The notes: generated from the letters alone by a model not told the origin. Counted from the stretch's first letter, positions 1 through 8,330 are shown. The stretch: DNA of 27,571 bases from JBLHKT01 sp043101615 (GCA_043101615.1 JBICID010000022.1:1-27571), one strand, 5' to 3'. Translations and numbers: made by a program.

Positions 1-18
1 GCTCCAAAATCCACGAAT

Positions 19-2445
19 TTAGCAGCCCTTCAGGAATTCCGTGACAAACGCCCCGATGTCGCCGTAGTCGAGCACGCCGTCGACGGTGAAGTCCGCCGGC
101 AGACCGCCCGCCAGAAAGTAGAAGATGAACGTGCCGATGTCGGCGTTGTCCTTGATGCCGTCCCCGTTCACGTCCGCGGACGGGGGCAGCGGGGCGTCTG
201 AGAGCGAGCGGAGCCGTGCCTCGTCGAGGCAGTTGACCGAGCCGTCGCCGTTGAGGTCGTACAGGTGCAGGCGCCCGGTCGTGGGCTGCGGGCTGGTGGT
301 CCGTGCGTTCAGCAGGGCCTCGCGGTCCTTGGCGTCCACGTACGCGTCCCGCCCGAAGCGGAATGCCTTGAACTGCTGCAGGAAGCGGTGCTCGTCGTCC
401 GCGTCGATGACCAGGTCGTTGTTGATGTCCAGGCCGAACGTGGACCCGCTGACGTCGACCGAGACGCCCGGGTAGGCGCCGTAGAACGCGTCCCAGTCGC
501 GGGCGTCCACCTCGCCGTCCGAGTTGAAGTCGGCGGTCTGGAAAGGCCCGTTGCTCGCCAGGTAGCCGCCCAGCTCGGTCACCATCGCGGGCACGCTGTG
601 CATCGTCTCGGCGTCGAAGAAGATGAAGCTGTCCAGCCCGACGGAGTCCACGGCGTTCAGCTGGGCGGTGATGCTCGGGCGGCTCGCGTTGGTCAGGATC
701 GCCAGGCCCGCGATCACCTCGGCCGGTCCCTTCTGGTTGATCGCCGTCTGCAGGTCGCTCGAGATCGAGCTTGTGCTGAACCCGTACGCCATCGGCACCA
801 CGTGGGGCAGCCAGCCGTTGGCGGCCATCGTCGGCCAGTCCTGCATCTTCACGAACTGGCTCGGGCTGCTCACCGCGCTGGCGAACACCGCCCCCGAGAA
901 CATCATCCCCGGGTCGGCGGTCGTGATCGCGTCGTGCATGACGCCCGCCGCCTGGCTGATCCCGTCGCGCCGGAACTGCGTGAACTGATCCCACAGCGCC
1001 CCGGACGGGCTCGGCCCGAACCCGATCGGATCGAACCCGGTCAGCGCCTGGAACTCGCCTCGGGCCCAGGCGTCGTAGCTGTACGGGCCGGGGTTGGAGT
1101 CGCCCGTGTTGTTGTCCAGCGGGAACCGGTGATAGTCGGTCTGCACGCCCCACAGCCCCGGATAGCCGCCCGCCAGCTCGGCGCAGTACTGCCCCAGCAT
1201 GCCCTGCACGCCCGGGTGCCCCAGGTTCACGAAGACCTGCCCGGGGATGTCCCCGATGTCGGTGTTGCCCAGGTAGTCCACCACCTTCCACTCGGGGTGC
1301 TGGTCCAGGATGTAGTCCCCCGTGCCGGAGAACGACCAGTACGCCGATTCCAGCCACGCGTGCACGCGGATGCCGTACTCTGCCGACAGCTCGATCGCGT
1401 CGGCGAGGTAGTCGAACCCGAAGCGGGGCTGGAAGACGCCCGAGCTGTTGGTCGCCAGACCCCAGTAGAACGTCTCCAGGAACAGGTCCTGGATGCCCGC
1501 GCTGCGCATCGAGGCCAGGCGGTCCTCCAGCCCGGCGAGCGAGCCCGGCGGGCGCAGCCACGCCCCGCGGACAGGGCGTCGGTCCTCGTCGGGCACGGCG
1601 CTGGGAACATGGTTCAGCCGGACGCCCAGGTGGTTCGCCACCGCACGGTGGGCCCCGTCGCTCGGGCGATTCTCGTGCTGCGTCACGCCGTCGTCGTACA
1701 CGAACGAGCTCGACCCCCCGCCGTCCAGGTTCACCGCGTCCCACGCGCCGTGCTGGATCATCAGGTCGGCCAGCTCTGGCAGCGTCATGCCCACGGACCA
1801 GTTGTTCTGGCGACCGTCGATCACCGCCAGGATCAGGGTGTTGCCGTCCTGGGTGACACCCGCCGCGGTGCGCGGGTTGCGCGTCCCGGGCTGCACCCGG
1901 GCCGTGGCCCCGGTGTTCACCCCGTCCGAGACCAGCAGCGTCCCCGGGTCGGTGTCGGTGTTGGAGCGTCCCACGCCGGCCACCGCGTCGACCACGCCGG
2001 TCAGGCCCCCGGGCGCGTTGATGTAGTCGACCGTCGCGGCCCCGTCCTCGTAGAACACCAGCGCCGGGTCCCACTGCCCGTCGAAGTTCCGGGGCGGGGA
2101 GACCTGCACGCCGTCGCTCATCGAGAGCCCGACGATGTCCGCGTCGATGCCCGAGACGATCCCGAAGAAGTTCGCGTTCACCGCCAGCGTCGAGCCGGTG
2201 CGGGTCCGCCACACGTTGGTCGGGGCCAGCTTCGCCTCGGACGCGGCCCCCGCCGGACGCTTGCGCGTGACCACGATCTCCACCCGCGGGTCGGTCAGGT
2301 CGATCTCGGCCACGAACCCGCGGATGAACCGGTTCTGCGGCTGCGGGATCTCGACCTGGGTGACGGTGATCGGCAGGTCCCCCTGCCCGAGGCCCGTCAC
2401 GCACGCCACACCCAGCACGCACACACTCACGAATCGTTGCAGCAC
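19..2445 (-). CDS. Secreted NagPA-GHL10-dockerin-like fusion protein
   Basis: An 808-residue exported protein with three parts. After a signal peptide (about residues 1-21), residues ~40-280 match the phosphodiester glycosidase (NagPA/DUF2233) fold, with the hallmark AVIDGR (207-212) and NLDGGGSSSF (239-248). Residues ~291-620 form a GHL10 glycosyl-hydrolase-like barrel (RGAWLRP at 293, HAWLES at 362). Residues ~638-808 hold several dockerin/EF-hand-like repeats (NSDGEVD, DINNDLVID, DLNGDGSV, DVNGDGIKD, then FTVDGVLD). NagPA enzymes remove alpha-GlcNAc from phosphodiesters; GHL10 members are glycan-associated. The exact substrate cannot be read from the sequence. The start is GTG, supported by GGAGGGAG just upstream. 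It is the second gene of a two-gene unit, 58 bp after the GHL10 lipoprotein gene. The C-terminal repeats may bind calcium and anchor or scaffold the enzyme rather than act as a true cellulosomal dockerin. Confidence 0.88.
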   Translation of the reverse strand: MLQRFVSVCVLGVACVTGLGQGDLPITVTQVEIPQPQNRFIRGFVAEIDLTDPRVEIVVTRKRPAGAASEAKLAPTNVWRTRTGSTLAVNANFFGIVSGIDADIVGLSMSDGVQVSPPRNFDGQWDPALVFYEDGAATVDYINAPGGLTGVVDAVAGVGRSNTDTDPGTLLVSDGVNTGATARVQPGTRNPRTAAGVTQDGNTLILAVIDGRQNNWSVGMTLPELADLMIQHGAWDAVNLDGGGSSSFVYDDGVTQHENRPSDGAHRAVANHLGVRLNHVPSAVPDEDRRPVRGAWLRPPGSLAGLEDRLASMRSAGIQDLFLETFYWGLATNSSGVFQPRFGFDYLADAIELSAEYGIRVHAWLESAYWSFSGTGDYILDQHPEWKVVDYLGNTDIGDIPGQVFVNLGHPGVQGMLGQYCAELAGGYPGLWGVQTDYHRFPLDNNTGDSNPGPYSYDAWARGEFQALTGFDPIGFGPSPSGALWDQFTQFRRDGISQAAGVMHDAITTADPGMMFSGAVFASAVSSPSQFVKMQDWPTMAANGWLPHVVPMAYGFSTSSISSDLQTAINQKGPAEVIAGLAILTNASRPSITAQLNAVDSVGLDSFIFFDAETMHSVPAMVTELGGYLASNGPFQTADFNSDGEVDARDWDAFYGAYPGVSVDVSGSTFGLDINNDLVIDADDEHRFLQQFKAFRFGRDAYVDAKDREALLNARTTSPQPTTGRLHLYDLNGDGSVNCLDEARLRSLSDAPLPPSADVNGDGIKDNADIGTFIFYFLAGGLPADFTVDGVLDYGDIGAFVTEFLKGC

Positions 2446-2503
2446 TGCTCGCTCCCTCCGCGCCGGCCTCGTTCCGCCGGCGCGATTGTGTCCATCTCGA
2501 AGG

Positions 2504-4012
2504 TCAGTCCGTGACCCGCACGCGGGTCATGCCGGCCCGACGGTCCACCAACAGCTCGACCTGCTCCGCGTCCCCCCGCGGGTGGTCCCTCGACAGGGAG
2601 ACGGTAGCACGCCCCGCTTCGACCGTGAAGGTCTTTTCCACGTCCCACACACCGTTGCGCCGCACGATCACCCGATAATCGCCGTTCGGGACTTCCGGCG
2701 CGGTCCAGATCGTCGGCGGCAGATCGCGGCTGGCCGGCTCCAGCGGCACGCTCACCGGGCGCCAGCCCGCCGGACGCTTCGGGTGCGGGGCGCGACCAGT
2801 GCCAGCCACGTCGTAGTACGTCGAGATCTCCTCGGGGTACTCGTCCAGCACCCCGCGGCTGAACCACCACACGTGCCCGCCCCCGCCGGTGGCTCGAACG
2901 TGGTCCACCTCGCGTCGCAGGTCCTCCCACGGCACCGGGTCGGGCCGGCTGCCCGTGGTCAGGATCCCGGCGAGCATGTCCCCGACACGCCCCCCGGCGC
3001 CCGCCGACCTGAGGTTGTCCACCTGCTCATCCCACGTCGCCCGGAAGGCCTCGAAGTCGTACCGGTAGCACTGCGGGATGAACTCGTCCCACCACACCCC
3101 AGCGTCGTTGCCCGGCGTCCACGTCGCCCACTCGGGCCACTCCAGCAGGTAGTTCTCCCAGCACCACGGGTAGGGCGCCGGGCTGAGCGACACGATCAGC
3201 CCGGGGCGCGCTTCGCGCAATTCCTTCACGAACTGCCGGCTGTACTCGTTCACCTTGTCCGCCCGCCACCGCATCCACGCCGGGTCCTTCGGATCCTCCG
3301 GCGGGTACGCACCCCCGTGCTCGTTGCGGTACTGCGCCACCGTGTAGTCGTCGTACCCCATCGTGTAGTACGGCCACACGATCCGATCGTCCAGCTGCAC
3401 CCCGTCCAGGTCGTACCGGTCCACCGCCTCCAGGATCAGGTCCAGCAGCAGCCGGCGCGGCTCGGGGTGCAGCGGGTTCATCCACACGAACCCGTTGGGG
3501 GCCACCTCGTTGCCATCGATGTCGCGGCTCAGCCACTCGGGCCTCATCTCGCGCAGGTGGTTCATGGTGGACTGGTGGGCCGCCATGAACCCGTACTCGA
3601 ACCACCCGATGTACAGCAGCCCGTTGCGGTGCGCCTCGATCACCGTCTCCTGCATCAGGTCCCGGAACTCCTTCGGCCCGTCCGGATCGCTCGGGTCCGA
3701 CTTCACCAGCGCCGGCCTGCGGTCCACACCGATCACGCGCTCCAAGGCCTCGCTCGGGTACTGCGTGTACCCGTTCTTCCAGCTCTCGACGTACACCGTG
3801 TTGAGCCCGATCTCCGCGAGGCGGCGCATGGTCTGCGCCGTGTCCGCAGGCGTGGCCAGGTGCGTGTTCGCGGTCGTTGTCAGCCACGTACCGCGCACCT
3901 CCGCCGGGGCCGAGGGGGCGGGCTGACCCGCCCTCGCCGACCCGCAGCCCACCAGCCCCGCGACGCACAGCACCGCCGACACAACCGCCCGAGTTCGAAG
4001 ATTCACAGTCAC
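2504..4012 (-). CDS. GHL10-family glycosyl hydrolase-like lipoprotein
   Basis: A 502-residue predicted lipoprotein. The N-terminal hydrophobic segment ends in the lipobox L20-V21-G22-C23, so the mature protein should be lipid-anchored. Residues ~39-400 form one GHL10-type TIM barrel: RGTWLTT at 40, YVESWKNG at 74, GWFEYG at 136, LDGVQLDDR at 202-210, and IPQCYRYD at 312. The acidic cluster around DGVQLDD is where this fold usually places catalytic residues. Residues ~420-502 look like a small beta-rich C-terminal domain. The start is GTG with AGGAG upstream. It precedes the NagPA-GHL10 fusion on the same strand and shares the same barrel type, so the two probably act on related glycans. It is divergent from a Gfo/Idh/MocA gene across 63 bp. 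The substrate is unknown. Confidence 0.88.
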   Translation of the reverse strand: MTVNLRTRAVVSAVLCVAGLVGCGSARAGQPAPSAPAEVRGTWLTTTANTHLATPADTAQTMRRLAEIGLNTVYVESWKNGYTQYPSEALERVIGVDRRPALVKSDPSDPDGPKEFRDLMQETVIEAHRNGLLYIGWFEYGFMAAHQSTMNHLREMRPEWLSRDIDGNEVAPNGFVWMNPLHPEPRRLLLDLILEAVDRYDLDGVQLDDRIVWPYYTMGYDDYTVAQYRNEHGGAYPPEDPKDPAWMRWRADKVNEYSRQFVKELREARPGLIVSLSPAPYPWCWENYLLEWPEWATWTPGNDAGVWWDEFIPQCYRYDFEAFRATWDEQVDNLRSAGAGGRVGDMLAGILTTGSRPDPVPWEDLRREVDHVRATGGGGHVWWFSRGVLDEYPEEISTYYDVAGTGRAPHPKRPAGWRPVSVPLEPASRDLPPTIWTAPEVPNGDYRVIVRRNGVWDVEKTFTVEAGRATVSLSRDHPRGDAEQVELLVDRRAGMTRVRVTD

Positions 4013-4028
4013 CGGCTACACTCCTGCT

Positions 4029-4045
4029 CGGACCCGACCGGTCCG
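4029..4045. promoter_or_regulatory. Inverted repeat between divergent genes (operator candidate)
   Basis: CGGACC (4029-4034) and GGTCCG (4040-4045) form a perfect 6-bp inverted repeat with a 5-bp spacer. It sits in the 63-bp gap between the minus-strand GHL10 gene and the plus-strand oxidoreductase gene. Its placement suits a regulator acting on both promoters, but no regulator gene is adjacent, and short GC-rich palindromes are common in DNA of this composition. Confidence 0.25.
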
Positions 4046-4075
4046 CGTACCACACCACACCGAGGACACGACACT

Positions 4076-5086
4076 ATGTCCACCGATCCGAACCCCGTCC
4101 GTCTCGCGATCATCGGCGCCGGCGGCATCGCCAAGGCCCACGCCTCCGCCGCAACGGAGCTCTCGCTCCCGATCACCGCGGTCGCCGACCTCAACGCCGA
4201 GTCCGGCGCCAGGCTGGCAGGCGAGCACGGCGCACGCTCCTTCACCACCTCCGACGAGCTCTTCGCCGCCCGCGACGCCGGCAAGGCCGAGTTCGACGCC
4301 GTCGTGCTCTGCACACCGCCCACCGTCCGCCTGGATCCGATCCGCGCGGCGCTGGAGCGCGGCGTCGCGGTGCTCGCAGAGAAGCCCCTCGCCGCCAACG
4401 CCGACGAGGCCGGGCGCATCGCCGAACTCGCCGCGGCCCACCCGGACACCCTCTTCGCCGTCGCCTACTGCCACCGCTTCGCGCCTGCCATCGTCGAGAT
4501 GAAGCGACTCGTGGCGGGCGGCAGGATCGGGCGACTGACCCGGTTCGAGAACTGCTTCGCCTTCTTCCACCCCCCCAAGGGCGAGTCCTGGATGTCCGAT
4601 CCCGCCCTGTCCGGCGGCGGCTCCTTCATCGACACCGGCTGCCACTCGCTGGACATCTTCCGCGACATGGTCGGGCCCGCCGAGCTCGTCGGCGCCGTCT
4701 ACGACCACGAGTGGCCCGGGCGCGCCGAGTCCAGCGCCACCGCCCTCGTCCGCGCGACCTCGGGCGAGCACGCCGGCGTCGGCGGCGTCATCCTCGCGGG
4801 CTGGATGGAGCCTACCCGCTTCACCGTCACCCTGGTCGGCACCGGCGGCACGCTGCACTACGACTACATGAACGCGGAGGTCATCCGCCACACCGCCTCT
4901 GACGACACCGTGAACGAGCTCCCGATCGAGACCCATGAGGTGCGGTTCCGTGAGCAACTCCGCGCGTTCGCCGCGGGCGTGAACGACCCGACCGCCCGGG
5001 GCTCCCTCGCCACCGCGGAGGACGGACTGGGCACGGCGGAGGTGGTCGAGCACGCCGGCCAGGTCACCGCCGGGAAAATTATATAA
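4076..5086 (+). CDS. Gfo/Idh/MocA family oxidoreductase
   Basis: A 336-residue NAD(P)-dependent sugar oxidoreductase of the usual family length. The Rossmann motif GAGGIAKAH lies near residues 13-21, AEKPLA near 101-106 carries the conserved Lys, and GGGSFIDTGCHSLD near 180-193 supplies the conserved Asp and His of the catalytic region. There is no signal peptide, so it is predicted cytoplasmic. Members oxidise or epimerise sugars and inositols; the substrate here is unknown. The ATG has a GAGGA element upstream. The open frame continues far upstream of 4076 only as antisense of the GHL10 gene. The 3' end (AAA ATT ATA TAA) is unusually AT-rich for this region and runs into the promoter candidate before the NagB-like gene. 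Confidence 0.9.
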   Translation: MSTDPNPVRLAIIGAGGIAKAHASAATELSLPITAVADLNAESGARLAGEHGARSFTTSDELFAARDAGKAEFDAVVLCTPPTVRLDPIRAALERGVAVLAEKPLAANADEAGRIAELAAAHPDTLFAVAYCHRFAPAIVEMKRLVAGGRIGRLTRFENCFAFFHPPKGESWMSDPALSGGGSFIDTGCHSLDIFRDMVGPAELVGAVYDHEWPGRAESSATALVRATSGEHAGVGGVILAGWMEPTRFTVTLVGTGGTLHYDYMNAEVIRHTASDDTVNELPIETHEVRFREQLRAFAAGVNDPTARGSLATAEDGLGTAEVVEHAGQVTAGKII

Positions 5087-5092
5087 CTCTCC

Positions 5093-5121
5093 GAGACAGC
5101 CGCGACCCAATTCGATAAAAT
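5093..5121 (+). promoter_or_regulatory. Sigma-70-like promoter candidate before the NagB-like gene
   Basis: GAGACA (5093-5098) and TAAAAT (5116-5121) are separated by 17 bp. They match 4 of 6 and 5 of 6 positions of the housekeeping -35 and -10 consensus. Transcription would start near 5128, about 33 nt before the ATG at 5161. The AT-rich island stands out in this GC-rich region. The NagB-like gene may therefore be transcribed independently of the oxidoreductase gene 74 bp upstream. Confidence 0.4.
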
Positions 5122-5160
5122 GCTCCTCAGTCGCACAGATTTGCCGAGGGAGCCGAGCAG

Positions 5161-7215
5161 ATGCCAACCAAAGATCCCGCGGGCGCCGTCCAACGCGCCA
5201 TCCAGGCCGACATCCCCGCGCACGCCCCGGGCACCAACGCCCCGGAACGCGCCCCGGTCACGGTCTACACCTCCTCCGCCGCCGCCTCCAGGGCCGTCGC
5301 GCACGAGATCGCCGACCTGATCAGGACGCGCGCGAGCGAAGGCAAGCGCGCCGTGCTCGGGCTCGCCACCGGCTCCACCCCCCAGGCGGTCTACGACGAG
5401 CTGGTCCGACTGCACGCCGAGGAGGGGCTCTCCTTCGCCAACGTCGTGACCTTCAACCTCGACGAGTACTGGCCGATGCGCCCCGACGAGCTGCAGAGCT
5501 ACCACCGCTTCATGCGCGAGTACCTCTTCGACCACGTCGACATCGACCCCGACAACGTCCACGTCCCCTCCGGCACTATCGAGCGCGACGACATCAAGGC
5601 CTACTGCGAGCGCTACGAGCAGCAGATCCGCGACGCCGGCGGCATCGACTACCAGATCCTGGGCATCGGGCGCACCGGCCACATCGGCTTCAACGAGCCC
5701 GGCTCGCCCCGCGACTCCCGCACCCGTCTCATCACGCTCGACCGCGTCACGCGCCTCGACGCCGCGAGCGACTTCTTCGGCGAATGGAACGTCCCGAACC
5801 AGGCGATCACGATGGGCGTCGCGTCGATCCTGGACGCGAAGAAGGTCGTGCTGCTCGCGTTCGGCGAGCACAAGGCCCCCGTGATCCGCCAGGCGGTCGA
5901 GGGCCCGATCACGCCCACCATCGCCGCGTCCTTTCTGCAGGAGCACCCGGGGGCCCGGTTCGTGCTGGATCCCGCCGCCGCGGCCGAGCTCACCCGCCTC
6001 AAGTCGCCCTGGACCCTCGGCCCCATCGCCGAGTTCGGCCTCTCGTGGGACGAGCCCGCCACGGTCAAAAGGGCCGTCATCGGCCTCGCCCGCGACCTGG
6101 GCAAGCCCATCCTCAAGCTCACCAACGAGGACTACAACGAGCACGGCCTGCAGGAGCTCATCTCCCACCGGGGCGGGGCCTACCAGATCAACATCGAGGT
6201 GTTCAAGAGCCTCCAGAAGACCATCACCGGCTGGCCGGGCGGCAAGCCCGGGCGCCCCAGGTTCGTGCCCGGCAAGGGCGTGGACATCGACAACGGGCCC
6301 GACGTCTTCCCCAAGCGCGTCGTCGTCTTCAGCCCACACCCCGACGACGACGTCATCTCGATGGGCGGGACCTTCATCCGCCTGTGCGACCAGGGCCACG
6401 ACGTCCACGTCGCCTATCAGACCTCCGGCAACATCGCCGTCTTCGACGACGAGGCCCTCCGACACGCCGACTTCGTCGCCGAGATCGGGCAGGCGCTGGG
6501 CATCGCCACCGACGAGACCGCCTCGCTGCTCGAACGCATCCGCTCCTTCACGCACGGCAAGACCCCGGGCGAGGTTGATTCCCCAGAGCTCCAGGCCATC
6601 AAGGGCCTGATCCGGCGCACCGAGGCCCGCGCCGCCGCACGCTACTCCGGCGTCAAGCCAGACCGCATCCACTTCCTCGACATGCCCTTCTACGAGACCG
6701 GCAAGGTCAAGAAGAAGCCCCTCTCCGAGGACGACGTCCGCATCATCATGGACCTGCTCACCGACGTGCAGCCCCACCAGGTCTACGCCGCAGGCGACCT
6801 CTCAGACCCACACGGCACGCACCGCGTCTGCCTGGCCGCGATCACCACCGCGATGCACCGGCTCCAGTCCGAGCCCTGGATGGAGTCCTGCGAGCTCTGG
6901 CTCTACCGCGGCGCCTGGCAGGAGTGGGGGCCCGAGGACATCGAGATGGCCGTCCCCCTCTCCCCCGACGAGGTCGCCCGCAAACGCATGGCCATCTTCA
7001 AGCACGAGAGCCAGAAGGACCGGGCCCTGTTCCCGGGACCGAGCGACGCACGCGAGTTCTGGCAGCGGGCCGAGGACCGCAACCGAGACACCGCCCAGCT
7101 CTACGACCGCCTCGGCCTGCCCGAGTACCAGGCCATCGAGGGCTTTGTCCTGTGGCGCCCGTCCGACGCCGACGGGGCGCTCGAGCCCGCCTCCCAGGTC
7201 GAGCCCAAGTCCTGA
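5161..7215 (+). CDS. Glucosamine-6-phosphate deaminase-like / PIG-L deacetylase fusion
   Basis: A 684-residue two-domain cytoplasmic protein. Residues ~30-290 are NagB-like (glucosamine-6-phosphate isomerase/deaminase fold): LATGSTP at 68-74, NLDEYW at 99-104 with the conserved base Asp101, and GIGRTGHIGFNEPGS at 168-182. Residues ~385-640 are a PIG-L/LmbE-type zinc deacetylase: SPHPDDD at 391-397 and SDPHGTH at 548-554 supply the metal ligands. This architecture is known as the 'glucosamine-6-phosphate deaminase-like protein' family, seen in Bacteroidetes and planctomycetes. In E. coli NagB the second motif reads NDGH, with Asp141; here that position is Thr172, so classical deaminase activity is uncertain. 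A good SD (GAGGGAG) precedes the ATG. The context, between two Gfo/Idh/MocA genes, fits amino-sugar metabolism. It could alternatively be a regulatory or altered-specificity enzyme. Confidence 0.93.
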   Translation: MPTKDPAGAVQRAIQADIPAHAPGTNAPERAPVTVYTSSAAASRAVAHEIADLIRTRASEGKRAVLGLATGSTPQAVYDELVRLHAEEGLSFANVVTFNLDEYWPMRPDELQSYHRFMREYLFDHVDIDPDNVHVPSGTIERDDIKAYCERYEQQIRDAGGIDYQILGIGRTGHIGFNEPGSPRDSRTRLITLDRVTRLDAASDFFGEWNVPNQAITMGVASILDAKKVVLLAFGEHKAPVIRQAVEGPITPTIAASFLQEHPGARFVLDPAAAAELTRLKSPWTLGPIAEFGLSWDEPATVKRAVIGLARDLGKPILKLTNEDYNEHGLQELISHRGGAYQINIEVFKSLQKTITGWPGGKPGRPRFVPGKGVDIDNGPDVFPKRVVVFSPHPDDDVISMGGTFIRLCDQGHDVHVAYQTSGNIAVFDDEALRHADFVAEIGQALGIATDETASLLERIRSFTHGKTPGEVDSPELQAIKGLIRRTEARAAARYSGVKPDRIHFLDMPFYETGKVKKKPLSEDDVRIIMDLLTDVQPHQVYAAGDLSDPHGTHRVCLAAITTAMHRLQSEPWMESCELWLYRGAWQEWGPEDIEMAVPLSPDEVARKRMAIFKHESQKDRALFPGPSDAREFWQRAEDRNRDTAQLYDRLGLPEYQAIEGFVLWRPSDADGALEPASQVEPKS

Positions 7216-7268
7216 CCCCAAGCCGTTCGTGCACACCGCACACGCGGCGTGTCCCCACGCCTCACACC

Positions 7269-7280
7269 GAAAACGTTTCC
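7269..7280. promoter_or_regulatory. LacI-operator-like palindrome
   Basis: GAAAACGTTTCC contains a perfect 8-bp palindrome (AAACGTTT, 7271-7278) and is symmetric at 10 of 12 positions. Its CG-centred form resembles LacI-family operators. It lies 15 bp before the ATG of the next oxidoreductase gene, in an otherwise GC-rich gap of 80 bp. No second copy was noticed elsewhere in the window, so its role is unproven. Confidence 0.25.
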
Positions 7281-7295
7281 ACACGGAGTCCTAGC

Positions 7296-8225
7296 ATGCC
7301 CGCCTCCACCGAATCCGCCTCGAACCGCACCTCAGGGACCGCCACCATGAACATCGGCGCCATCGGCATCGACTCCTCACACCTCCCGGAGTTCACACGA
7401 CGAATCAGCGAGATGCACCAGGCCGGCGACACGCCCTGCCGCGTCACCCACTACTGGACCGACGGGCGCCACGACTGGCCCAACCCCGACGACGTGCAGG
7501 GTTGGAAGGCCAAGGCCGAGGAGCTTGGGGCAGAGCAGGCAGACAGTCTTGACGACATGCTCGACCGCGTGGACGGCGTCATGGTCCTCGCCGTCTCGGG
7601 CTTCCGCCACCTCGAGCTGGCCACCCCCGCCCTCGAGCGCGGCATGCCCACCTACATCGACAAACCCCTCACCTGCGACCTCGACCAGGCCAGGCGGGTC
7701 CTCGCCCTCTCGAACAAGCACAACGCCCCGTGCTACTCCGCCTCCTCCCTCCGCTTCGCCACCGAGCTCGACGCCATCCCGCGCGACACGCTCGGCGACC
7801 TCGTCGCCATCGACGCCTACGGACCCGGCGAGCTCAACGACGGCGCGCCCGGCCTGCTCCACTACGGCGTCCACACGATCGAGATGATCGACGCGATCTG
7901 GGGGCCCGGCGTCAAACGAGTCTCCGCCATCGAGACCCCCGACCGCCACCTGGTCGACCTCGACTACGGCGACCGCTACGCCCGCCTCCGCCTCGAGCGC
8001 AAGGGCGCCTACGACTTCGGCGCCACCCTCTCGGGCACCAAGGGCACGCACTCGTTCAAGGTCGATTTCGGCCCGGTCTACTCCCGCCTGGTCCGCGGCA
8101 TGACCCGCTTCTTCGAGGGGGGCGAGCCCCCGGCACGTCTCGAGCACATCGTCGAGAACATCGCGGTGATGCTCGCCGGGAACGAGTCCATCGCGAAGCA
8201 GGGCGAGTGGGTCCAGGTCCCCTGA
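7296..8225 (+). CDS. Gfo/Idh/MocA-like oxidoreductase, atypical N-terminal motif
   Basis: A 309-residue predicted cytoplasmic oxidoreductase. The fold is recognisable from YIDKPLTCD (the EKP position, here DKP) and the HYGVHTIEMID segment, which holds the family's conserved His. The usual GxGxxG nucleotide motif is replaced by GAIGIDSSHLPEF near residues 21-33, a Gly-x-Asp-Ser/Thr-Ser-His variant I associate with a planctomycete-rich subgroup. The ATG at 7296 has a well-spaced GGAG; a second in-frame ATG at 7347 gives a protein starting MNIGAIGID and cannot be excluded, since the first 17 residues are Ser/Thr-rich and low in conservation. The gene is downstream of the NagB-like gene (80 bp gap) and is followed by a terminator. 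The substrate is not known. Confidence 0.85.
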   Translation: MPASTESASNRTSGTATMNIGAIGIDSSHLPEFTRRISEMHQAGDTPCRVTHYWTDGRHDWPNPDDVQGWKAKAEELGAEQADSLDDMLDRVDGVMVLAVSGFRHLELATPALERGMPTYIDKPLTCDLDQARRVLALSNKHNAPCYSASSLRFATELDAIPRDTLGDLVAIDAYGPGELNDGAPGLLHYGVHTIEMIDAIWGPGVKRVSAIETPDRHLVDLDYGDRYARLRLERKGAYDFGATLSGTKGTHSFKVDFGPVYSRLVRGMTRFFEGGEPPARLEHIVENIAVMLAGNESIAKQGEWVQVP

Positions 8226-8267
8226 GCGGCCCAAGACGCGACCGAACCCGACCGCATTCCGATCAAA

Positions 8268-8299
8268 AAAACCCATCTGACCCCTGCAAATGGGGTTTT
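8268..8299 (+). terminator. Rho-independent terminator after the second oxidoreductase gene
   Basis: AAAACCCAT (8268-8276) pairs with ATGGGGTTTT (8290-8299) with one bulged G; a shorter ACCCC/GGGGT stem is also possible. The stem is flanked by an A-run and ends in TTTT, 43 nt after the stop codon, so it may work on both strands. It separates the oxidoreductase operon from the PEP-CTERM gene. Confidence 0.6.
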
Positions 8300-8311
8300 G
8301 TGCCTGCGCGA

Positions 8312-8325
8312 ATTGTTATAGAATA
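8312..8325 (+). promoter_or_regulatory. Promoter-like motif, copy 1
   Basis: ATTGTTATAGAATA directly follows a terminator and precedes the leader of the PEP-CTERM gene. The same 14 bases recur at 9675-9688 in the equivalent position before the regulator gene. TAGAAT (8319-8324) fits a -10 element with one mismatch, but no good -35 box lies 16-18 bp upstream, so another sigma factor or an activator may be involved. Transcription would start near 8331. Confidence 0.5.
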
Positions 8326-8330
8326 CTGCC

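Noticed and set aside
265..2514. 749-codon plus-strand open frame
   Set aside because: Antisense of the NagPA-GHL10 gene; the translation is Arg/Val/His/Pro-rich filler typical of shadows in high-GC DNA.
2135..4075. Long in-frame extension upstream of the first oxidoreductase gene
   Set aside because: Runs antisense through the GHL10 gene; the recognisable Rossmann N-terminus starts at 4076.
4864..6777. 637-codon minus-strand open frame
   Set aside because: Antisense of the NagB-like/PIG-L gene, Gly/Asp/Val-rich with no domain.
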